The position numbers and the translations under genes are program-made. 64,000 nucleotides of DNA from Betaproteobacteria bacterium MOLA814 (GTDB lineage: Bacteria > Pseudomonadota > Gammaproteobacteria > Burkholderiales > Burkholderiaceae_C), in assembly GCA_000496475.1 (NCBI GenBank), contig AYMW01000002.1:496001-560000 (forward strand), written 5' to 3'. Each line of letters begins with the position of its first letter. Within the stretch, counting starts at the first letter, position 1. A model generated the notes under the pieces. It had not been told where the DNA came from, made no database searches, and saw only the letters and a program-made list of their open reading frames with translations. Of the stretch, positions 57,440 through 64,000 are shown piece after piece.

Positions 57440-58731
57440 GCCACTGCTCGGGCACCAATATCGGTGCGGTATTGAGAGCCGGGAAGTTTTATTTGCGCAA
57501 TAGCGGCATAAGCCACTTGTTGCGCGGCTTCAACGCTGGCGGCCAACGCGCTGACGCACAGCACACGCCCGCCACTGCTCAGCAATTGTTCGCCGTTCAA
57601 CGCAGTGCCTGCATGGAACACCACGCAATCAGGACCATCTGCTGGCAAGTCTTCTATAACGTCGCCTTTGCTAGGTTGAACGGGGTAGCCATGCGCGGCC
57701 AACACGACACCCAGCGCAACGCGCTCATCCCATTCCAAGGTGAGGCTGGACAAACCGCTGAACTCGCCTTTGGCACCGGCCAGCAATACAAGTCCTAAGT
57801 CGGACTTGAGCCGCATCAATATTGGCTGGGTTTCGGGATCACCCATACGGCAGTTGAACTCCAATGTTTTGACGGTGCCATCGGGCGCTATCATCAGGCC
57901 CGCATACAAGAAACCTGTAAAAGTGATGCCGTCCTTGGCCATGCCGTGGACCGTTGGCCAAATAATGTCTCGCATGGTGGTGTCAAACACGGCTTGCGTG
58001 ACCACTGGTGCTGGGGAGTAAGCACCCATGCCGCCCGTATTGGGGCCTTGGTCGTTATCCAGTAGGCGTTTATGGTCTTGACTGGTCGCCATGGGTACCA
58101 CGTGCCGGCCATCGACCATCACTATAAAGCTGGCCTCCTCGCCCACCAAACACTCTTCAATCACCACGCGTGCACCACCACTGTTGTGGGTCACGCCAAG
58201 GCTATTGCTACCCAGCATGTCGTCCACAGCAGCATGTGCTTGCTCCAGAGAGGTCGCTACCACCACGCCCTTGCCTGCGGCCAAACCATCGGCTTTGACC
58301 ACAATTGGTGCACCCACCTTGTCAATGTAGGCGTGTGCCAGCGTGGCGTCTGTAAAGGTTTCAAAAGAAGCGGTAGGTATGGCGTGACGCTGCATGAAAG
58401 CTTTGGAGAAAGCTTTGGAGCTCTCCAGCTGCGCAGCCGCTTGCGTGGGACCGAACACATGCAAACCCTGGTCGCGAAACAAGTCCACCAAACCGTCGGC
58501 CAATGGGCCCTCTGGGCCAACAACCGTGAGGTCGATGGCATTGTCTCGTGCCCACACACACAACTCGACCTTGTCTGTGATGTGCAGGTTGACAAGTTTG
58601 CTGTCTACAGCTGTACCGCCATTACCGGGTGCGACATACACGTGTGACACGCTGGGGCTGTTGGCCAATTTCCATGCGAGCGCATGCTCTCGCCCACCGC
58701 CACCTATGACCAAAACTTTAAGATTGTGCAT
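57436..58731 (-). CDS. purD: Phosphoribosylamine--glycine ligase
   Basis: PurD carries out the second step of purine synthesis, ligating glycine to phosphoribosylamine. The 431-residue product begins MHNLKVLVIGGGGREHALAW, has the ATP-grasp features KADGLAAGKGVVVA and EECLVGEEASF, SQDHKRLLDNDQGPNTGGMGAYSPAP, and LEFNCRMGDPETQPIL. Full length. It follows yebC by 85 bases and is coupled to the acyltransferase gene. Confidence 0.97.
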   Translation of the reverse strand: MHNLKVLVIGGGGREHALAWKLANSPSVSHVYVAPGNGGTAVDSKLVNLHITDKVELCVWARDNAIDLTVVGPEGPLADGLVDLFRDQGLHVFGPTQAAAQLESSKAFSKAFMQRHAIPTASFETFTDATLAHAYIDKVGAPIVVKADGLAAGKGVVVATSLEQAHAAVDDMLGSNSLGVTHNSGGARVVIEECLVGEEASFIVMVDGRHVVPMATSQDHKRLLDNDQGPNTGGMGAYSPAPVVTQAVFDTTMRDIIWPTVHGMAKDGITFTGFLYAGLMIAPDGTVKTLEFNCRMGDPETQPILMRLKSDLGLVLLAGAKGEFSGLSSLTLEWDERVALGVVLAAHGYPVQPSKGDVIEDLPADGPDCVVFHAGTALNGEQLLSSGGRVLCVSALAASVEAAQQVAYAAIAQIKLPGSQYRTDIGARAVA

Positions 58732-58816
58732 TGACCTGCCTACGTTGTAATTGAGCTACATGCTGGTGCTGGTGCCTCAACGACAGCTGCATGTATTGCT
58801 GAAGCTGCTGCAGTAT

Positions 58817-59548
58817 TTATTCGCCTAAATCCAAGGCTGCGTTGTGAAACACGTCTTGCACATCGTCCAAGTCTTCCAACATGTCCAATAGCTTTTGCAT
58901 GCGCAGGGCATCCTCACCAGCAATATCAATCGCATTTTCCGCACGCATGGTGACTTCTGCCAGCTCTGGCACCAACCCAGCGGCAACCAGAGCAGCCTTC
59001 ACGGCTTCGAAGTCTGTCGGCGAGCACAACACCTCAATGGCACCATCAGCGTCGGTCATGACATCGTCTGCGCCCGCTTCCAATGCAAGCTCCATGATCT
59101 TGTCTTCATCAGACCCCGGGGCAAACACAATTTGACCCACATGCTTGAACTGAAACGCCACACAGCCTTCAGTGCCTAAGTTGCCCCCATGCTTGTTGAG
59201 CGCATGCCTAACGGCGGCAACAGTACGAACCTTGTTATCCGTCATGGTGTCGATGATGACTGCCGCGCCAGCAATACCGTAGCCCTCATAACGAATTTCT
59301 TCGTAGGTCACCCCTTCGAGGTTGCCCGTGGCCTTGTCGATATTGCGCTTGACCGTATCTGCAGGCATATTGGCGGCTTTGGCTTTGTCAATGGCCAAGC
59401 GCAAGCGCGGGTTGGCGTCCAAATCAGCACCGCCGTGGCGCGCCGCCACCATGATTTCACGAATAACGCGGGTCCACACACGGCCCCGTTTTTCATCTTG
59501 ACGCCCTTTTCTGTGCTGAATATTGGCCCATTTGCTATGACCTGCCAT
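58817..59548 (-). CDS. yebC: YebC/PmpR-type regulatory protein (TACO1 family)
   Basis: The YebC family includes transcriptional regulators and, more recently, factors that help ribosomes through proline-rich stretches. From the ATG at 59548 ([18 protein letters not shown]) the product is 243 residues, with [40 protein letters not shown] and [16 protein letters not shown], the standard blocks. The ORF extends 18 codons upstream, but the MAGHSKW start is invariant in the family. First gene of the yebC-purD-...-rng operon. Confidence 0.96.
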   Translation of the reverse strand: MAGHSKWANIQHRKGRQDEKRGRVWTRVIREIMVAARHGGADLDANPRLRLAIDKAKAANMPADTVKRNIDKATGNLEGVTYEEIRYEGYGIAGAAVIIDTMTDNKVRTVAAVRHALNKHGGNLGTEGCVAFQFKHVGQIVFAPGSDEDKIMELALEAGADDVMTDADGAIEVLCSPTDFEAVKAALVAAGLVPELAEVTMRAENAIDIAGEDALRMQKLLDMLEDLDDVQDVFHNAALDLGE

Positions 59549-59653
59549 GAAAATTCCTCTTAATTGATGTAGTCTTAATGTATTAGTAAGTGGGCAACGC
59601 ACCCGTTGCGCCCATTAACACTGTTAACACACCATTGTACTTTCGAGACGCTT

Positions 59654-60889
59654 ATGACCGACACCATCAAAAACGCCGTACTGATTGCTAAGAATAGCCA
59701 GACCGAGTGCCACATATTGGGCGACAAAGCCAACCGCCATGGCTTGATTACTGGCGCTACGGGAACTGGCAAAACCGTCACATTGCAAACCATGGCCGAA
59801 GGTTTTTCTAGCCTAGGCGTACCTGTTTTTATGGCTGACATCAAGGGCGACTTAACAGGCGTGTCACAAACCGGCAACATACAAGCCAAGATGGCTGAGA
59901 TATTACGCTCGCGTGATATTGACTGCCCAACTCCTCGCGCATTCCCTGTCACTTTGTGGGATGTGTTCGGCGACAAAGGCCATCCAGTCCACGCCACCAT
60001 CAGCGACTTGGGTCCGCTGCTGCTGTCGCGCATGCTCAACCTTAATGACACACAAACCGGTGTGCTGCAGTTGATTTTTAAAATTGCCGATGACGCTGGT
60101 TTGCTGCTGCTAGACCTCAAAGACTTACGCGTGATGTGCCAACACGTAGGCGACCACACCAAAGACTTTAAAACAGAATATGGCAACATCAGCGCCGCCA
60201 GCGTTGGCGCCATTCAACGCGGTCTCATTCAAATCGAAGAACAAGGTGGTGAGGCATTCTTTGGTGAGCCCATGCTCAACATTCAAGACCTGATGCAGAC
60301 AGACGCCAACGGGATTGGCTTGATCAACATTTTGGCTGCAGACAAGCTGATGAACGCACCTCGCTTGTACGCTACATTTTTACTATGGCTGCTCAGCGAG
60401 CTGTTTGAGAACCTGCCTGAGGTGGGGGATCTAGATCAACCAAAATTGGTATTCTTTTTTGACGAGGCCCACTTGCTATTTAACGATGCACCCAAGGTAC
60501 TCGTTGAGCGCATAGAACTTGTTGTGCGATTGATACGCTCCAAGGGTGTTGGCGTGTACTTCGTCACGCAAAACTCGGCTGACGTGCCAGACAGCGTGCT
60601 GTCGCAGCTTGGCCACCGTGTGCAGCATGCCTTACGCGCCTTCACGCCGCGTGATGTAAAGACAGTCAAAGCCTGCGCGCAAACCATGCGGCCCAAAGCA
60701 GGGCTAGACATAGAAGCCGCCATTACTGAACTGGCCGTAGGCGAGGCGTTAGTAAGTTTTCTAGACCACACAGGCCGCCCTACTGAAACCGAGCGCGTAT
60801 TTGTGCTGCCACCTGCTGGACAGCTTGGCCCCATCACGCCTGAGCAACGCCAAACCATACTGCGTCACTCGCTGGTAGCCGGTGTGTAA
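59654..60889 (+). pseudogene. HerA-like ATPase (DUF853, YjgR family), N-terminal 411 residues, truncated by in-frame TAA
   Basis: A member of the DUF853 family of HerA/FtsK-like P-loop ATPases. From the ATG at 59654 ([14 protein letters not shown]) it has Walker A GATGTGKT (residues 34-41), [14 protein letters not shown], Walker [13 protein letters not shown] and [15 protein letters not shown]. The frame ends in TAA at 60887-60889, where family members continue GVYE and then DRxSAFE. The same frame runs on after the TAA as EAQLDRASAFETL to 61192. One base change (Tyr TAT/TAC to TAA) explains this. The two parts together total about 511 residues, matching E. coli YjgR at about 500. Either a pseudogene or a truncated, still active ATPase domain. 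Confidence 0.85.
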
Positions 60890-61192
60890 GAAGCGCAGCT
60901 TGACAGAGCCTCCGCTTTTGAAACCTTGCGCGCGCAAGCGCCAGACATGAATGAGTCAGCAGTCAATACAGCCAAACAAAGTATTGCCAATGCCACACAA
61001 CCCAAGGATGACGAGGCGCCCAGCAGCATGTGGACCAGCTTGCTGTTTGGAAGCGCAGGCCCGCGCGGTGGTCAACGCGACGGTTTGGCGCAAATGGTGA
61101 TGAAAAGTGCAGTCAGGACGGTTGGCTCCAACATTGGCCGACAAGTGGTCAGGGGGCTGTTGGGTGGATTGCTGGGCGGTCGAAAACGTTGA
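60890..61192 (+). pseudogene. C-terminal 100 residues of the DUF853 ATPase, after the TAA
   Basis: Same frame as the preceding fragment with no other disruption. It starts EAQLDRASAFETLRAQ and ends with VRTVGSNIGRQVVRGLLGGL and GGRKR, the conserved glycine-rich tail of DUF853 proteins. An ATG at 60947 (or TTG at 60926) could allow a separate protein of 80-90 residues, but no ribosome-binding site is clear. The DUF1499 gene begins directly after its stop (TGA then ATG). Confidence 0.8.
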
Positions 61193-61708
61193 ATGATACA
61201 GTTCACCATCTTAAAAACCAAGAAACAACTTGTGTACACACTACTCGCCATGCTGATTGCCATACCCGTTTTACTCATTACTGCAGGTCAATTGGGCATG
61301 CTAAGTGGATCTTTGCCAGCCAACATGGGGGTGACCGATGGCAAGCTTAAAACGCTATCGGCAACGCGCAACAGCGTCAGCTCTCAAGCAAAGCTCTACC
61401 CGGATCACCCCATGAACAGCTTCGCCACCATTGATGCGTTGCCCAGTATGGGTGATACAGCAGCGTCCATGGGCAAGTTATTGACTGTCTTGCAAACCAT
61501 GCCAGGCGTGCGCATTACTGCGCAACAAAGTGACTACCTGCGCGCTGAGGCGAGCACCAAGCTACTTGGGTTTGTTGACGATTTAGAGTTTTGGTTTAAC
61601 CCGCAAACTCAAGTCATCGAACTGCGCAGCGCATCGCGCTTGGGCCGTGAAGACTTTGGCACCAACCGCAAACGCATTGAAGCTATTCGAGCCGCATACC
61701 AAGAGTAA
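61193..61708 (+). CDS. DUF1499 family protein with N-terminal membrane anchor
   Basis: A 171-residue protein. Residues 13-33 form one hydrophobic segment (LVYTLLAMLIAIPVLLITAG), which may be an anchor or signal. The DUF1499 domain covers roughly residues 48-168, seen as GVTDGKLKTLSATRNSVSSQA, TIDALPSMGDT, YLRAEASTKLLGFVDDLEFWF, and the highly conserved end ELRSASRLGREDFGTNRKRIEAIR. The function of DUF1499 is unknown. It starts immediately after the DUF853 stop and is probably translated with it. Confidence 0.85.
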   Translation: MIQFTILKTKKQLVYTLLAMLIAIPVLLITAGQLGMLSGSLPANMGVTDGKLKTLSATRNSVSSQAKLYPDHPMNSFATIDALPSMGDTAASMGKLLTVLQTMPGVRITAQQSDYLRAEASTKLLGFVDDLEFWFNPQTQVIELRSASRLGREDFGTNRKRIEAIRAAYQE

Positions 61709-61798
61709 ATGCATGGCGGCACTCGCACCCCACCGCGCTTGATGCCACATCTTGACGCGGCAGGCGAGCACAGGCTAAACAGCAGATAAACCAGCAAC

Positions 61799-61838
61799 CA
61801 AAAAAAAGCAGCTGGCAGTTTTAACTGCCAGCTGCTTG
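61799..61838 (-). terminator. Intrinsic terminator after clpA
   Basis: 15-bp arms (61806-61820 with 61823-61837), effectively a 13-14 bp stem with a tight loop, followed on the minus strand by eight T. It lies 25 bases after the clpA stop. Confidence 0.9.
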
Positions 61839-61862
61839 CTAACCAATCACCGTTGTACGCTA

Positions 61863-64000
61863 TCAGCCAGCTGTAGATGCTTCAGCTTTAGGCGCTTTGC
61901 CCTTTTTCTCAGGCGGCGTGATATCTAACAGCACCTCGCCTGTGTCGTCTATGTCGACAGTCAAGCGGCCGCCATCGACCAAACGCCCAAACAGCAGCTC
62001 ATCCGCCAGCGCTTTTCGAATCATGTCCTGTATCAAACGCTGCATGGGACGCGCGCCCATGAGCGGGTCGAATCCTTTCTTGGACAAATGCTTACGCACT
62101 GTGTCAGTGAAGGTCACCTCAACTTTTTTCTCTGCCAGTTGGGTTTCCAATTCGAGCAAGAACTTGTCGACAACTCGCAAGATGACATGTTCGTCAAGCG
62201 ATTTAAAGCTAACAATAGCGTCCAACCGGTTGCGGAACTCTGGTGTAAACAGGCGCTTGATATCGGCCATCTCATCACCTGACTCACGCGAGTTGGTAAA
62301 GCCCATGGTGGACTTGCTCATGACCTCTGCGCCCGCATTGGTTGTCATGATGACGATCACGTTGCGGAAGTCGGCCTTGCGCCCATTGTTATCCGTTAGC
62401 GTGCCGTGATCCATCACTTGCAACAGCACATTGAAGACGTCGGGGTGGGCTTTTTCAATTTCGTCAAGTAACAACACGCAGTGAGGCTTTTTGGTGATGG
62501 CCTCTGTGAGCAAGCCGCCTTGATCAAAACCAACATAACCTGGAGGCGCACCAATGAGACGGCTCACGGCGTGACGTTCCATGTACTCGCTCATGTCAAA
62601 GCGAATCAAATCAATGCCCATGATGTAGGCGAGTTGCTTGGCTGCTTCGGTTTTACCAACACCAGTGGGGCCACTGAACAAGAACGAACCAATGGGCTTG
62701 TCGTTTTTACCCAAGCCTGAACGCGCCATTTTCACGCTGGAAGCCAAAGCCTCAAGCGCTTTGTCTTGACCAAACACCACGCTTTTCAAATCACGCTCAA
62801 GAGTTTTGAGTTTGCCTTTGTCGTCATTGGACACGTTGGCTGGGGGAATGCGCGCAATCTTGGCAACAATGTCCTCAATCTCTGTTTTACTGATGGTTTT
62901 TTTACGCTTGTGAGCAGGCAAAATACGTTGCGCAGCACCCGCCTCGTCGATCACATCGATGGCTTTATCGGGCAACTGGCGGTCATTGATGTACTTGGCG
63001 CTCAACTCTGCAGCGGCTTGCAATGCGGCCACGGCGTACTTGACGTTGTGGTGCTCTTCAAAGCGGGACTTGAGGCCCTTCAAAATATCCACAGTCTCAG
63101 CCACGCTGGGCTCCACCACATCTACTTTTTGGAATCGACGAGACAGTGCCGCATCTTTTTCAAAAATGCTGCGGTATTCGGTAAATGTCGTTGCACCAAT
63201 ACACTTTAACTGGCCGTTTGAGAGCGCAGGCTTGAGTAGATTCGAGGCATCCATGGTGCCACCAGAGGCAGCGCCAGCACCAATCAACGTGTGGATTTCA
63301 TCAATAAACAGAACCGCATTGGGTTTGTCTTTGAGGGCTTTAAGCACACCTTTCAAGCGCTGCTCGAAATCACCGCGGTATTTGGTACCAGCTAACAAGG
63401 CACCCATGTCAAGTGAATACACGTTGGCCTCGGCCAACACCTCTGGGACAGCGCCCTCGGTGATGCGCCATGCCAAACCTTCTGCAATTGCTGTTTTACC
63501 AACACCAGCTTCACCCACCAACAATGGGTTGTTTTTCCTGCGGCGGCACAAAATTTGTATAGTGCGCTCTACTTCGAATTCACGGCCAATCAACGGGTCA
63601 ATTTTGCCTTCTTTGGCCATTTGATTCAGGTTGACGGTGAACTGCTCTAACGGTGACTGTTTTTCGCTGCGCTCACCGTTGGCCGCTTGTGGGGCCTCCT
63701 CACCAGACGCTTCACCCTCTGCTTTACCAGCTTCAGGCGGGTCATTTTTACGGATCCCATGGGCGATGAAATTGACCACATCAAGGCGGGTAACGCCTTG
63801 CTGGTGGAGGTAGTACACGGCATGTGAGTCTTTTTCACCAAAAATAGCCACCAACACATTGGCACCAGTGACTTCTTTCTTGCCGCTGCCAGTGCTCTGC
63901 ACGTGCATGATGGCGCGCTGTATGACGCGCTGAAAGCCCAGCGTCGGCTGGGTGTCAACATCGTCGGCACCAGCCACTTGGGGGGTGTTGTCTTTGATGA
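61863..64000 (-). CDS. clpA: ATP-dependent Clp protease ATP-binding subunit ClpA (N-terminus outside window)
   Basis: ClpA is the AAA+ unfoldase of ClpAP and, with ClpS, degrades N-degron substrates such as those made by Aat and Bpt. The frame is open through the right edge, so the first 50-60 residues are missing. Visible in order: rest of the Clp N-domain (DTQPTLGFQRVIQRA and VTGANVLVAIF), a Glu/Ala-rich linker, AAA1 with GEAGVGKTA and VLFIDEIHTLIGAGA, AAA2 with GPTGVGKTEAAKQLAY and VLLLDEIEKAHPDV, and a C-terminal domain with LTPEFRNRLDAI-like FTPEFRNRLDAIVSF. ClpA rather than ClpB because the long middle coiled coil is absent. clpS is expected just upstream, beyond the window. Confidence 0.96.
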   Translation of the reverse strand, partial: IKDNTPQVAGADDVDTQPTLGFQRVIQRAIMHVQSTGSGKKEVTGANVLVAIFGEKDSHAVYYLHQQGVTRLDVVNFIAHGIRKNDPPEAGKAEGEASGEEAPQAANGERSEKQSPLEQFTVNLNQMAKEGKIDPLIGREFEVERTIQILCRRRKNNPLLVGEAGVGKTAIAEGLAWRITEGAVPEVLAEANVYSLDMGALLAGTKYRGDFEQRLKGVLKALKDKPNAVLFIDEIHTLIGAGAASGGTMDASNLLKPALSNGQLKCIGATTFTEYRSIFEKDAALSRRFQKVDVVEPSVAETVDILKGLKSRFEEHHNVKYAVAALQAAAELSAKYINDRQLPDKAIDVIDEAGAAQRILPAHKRKKTISKTEIEDIVAKIARIPPANVSNDDKGKLKTLERDLKSVVFGQDKALEALASSVKMARSGLGKNDKPIGSFLFSGPTGVGKTEAAKQLAYIMGIDLIRFDMSEYMERHAVSRLIGAPPGYVGFDQGGLLTEAITKKPHCVLLLDEIEKAHPDVFNVLLQVMDHGTLTDNNGRKADFRNVIVIMTTNAGAEVMSKSTMGFTNSRESGDEMADIKRLFTPEFRNRLDAIVSFKSLDEHVILRVVDKFLLELETQLAEKKVEVTFTDTVRKHLSKKGFDPLMGARPMQRLIQDMIRKALADELLFGRLVDGGRLTVDIDDTGEVLLDITPPEKKGKAPKAEASTAG

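Overview
The window is a stretch of core chromosome from a Gram-negative betaproteobacterium, most likely order Burkholderiales. I infer this from protein character and gene order: the runs yebC-purD-acyltransferase-hemF-nadD-rsfS-rlmH-maf-rng and rimP-nusA-infB-rbfA-truB-typA, the paired aat-bpt arginyl/leucyl transferase genes, and the leuA-pssA-ilvC-ilvH-ilvI block. Base composition looks close to even, which is low for that order, so I do not name a genus. I see no prophage, transposon, CRISPR array, defence island or biosynthetic cluster. The density is about one gene per kilobase, and almost everything is housekeeping.

Layout. 1-2.1 kb: ratA (cut by the window edge) divergent from smpB, then an acyl-CoA hydrolase. 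2.2-10.6 kb: the transcription/translation operon rimP-nusA-infB-rbfA-truB-typA on the minus strand, with an unusual terminator-like leader. 10.8-11.46 kb: no recognisable gene. 11.5-17.2 kb: fabI, a MAPEG protein, and a two-gene RND efflux operon preceded by a TetR-type palindrome. 17.5-21 kb: aat-bpt, an IclR regulator and a PBP7-like endopeptidase. 21.3-27.6 kb: branched-chain amino acid synthesis (ilvI, ilvH, ilvC, leuA) with pssA; leuA has a leucine-rich leader peptide and terminator, a classical attenuator. 27.8-35.3 kb: RDD protein, dgkA, LOG-like protein, glnB, asparaginase, HAD phosphatase, nadE, a FemAB/GNAT-like protein and ppa. 35.5-44.2 kb: proton-pumping pyrophosphatase, moaA, rnhA with a methyltransferase, mltD, DAHP synthase with yaeQ. 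44.2-51.6 kb: tRNA-Lys, tcdA, a YeeE/YedE thiosulfate transporter with a 15-copy hexanucleotide repeat just upstream, tolB-pal-cpoB and an MsbA-like exporter. 51.6-59.6 kb: the rng-to-yebC operon. 59.6-64 kb: a HerA-like ATPase gene broken by one in-frame stop, a DUF1499 gene and clpA (cut by the window edge).

How the genes work together. Ribosome maturation and rescue is strongly represented (smpB, rimP, rbfA, infB, typA, truB, rlmH, rsfS). Envelope maintenance is covered by tolB-pal-cpoB, mltD, the PBP7 homologue, pssA, dgkA, the MsbA-like exporter and the RND pump. Pyrophosphate released by biosynthesis is handled by a soluble and a membrane pyrophosphatase encoded back to back.

The most interesting observations are the leuA attenuator, the nonsense-split HerA-like gene, the hexanucleotide repeat upstream of yeeE, the histone-H1-like tail fused to RsfS, the Tat-type signal on TolB, and the promoter-proximal terminator ahead of rimP. 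None of these amounts to a new multi-gene system.
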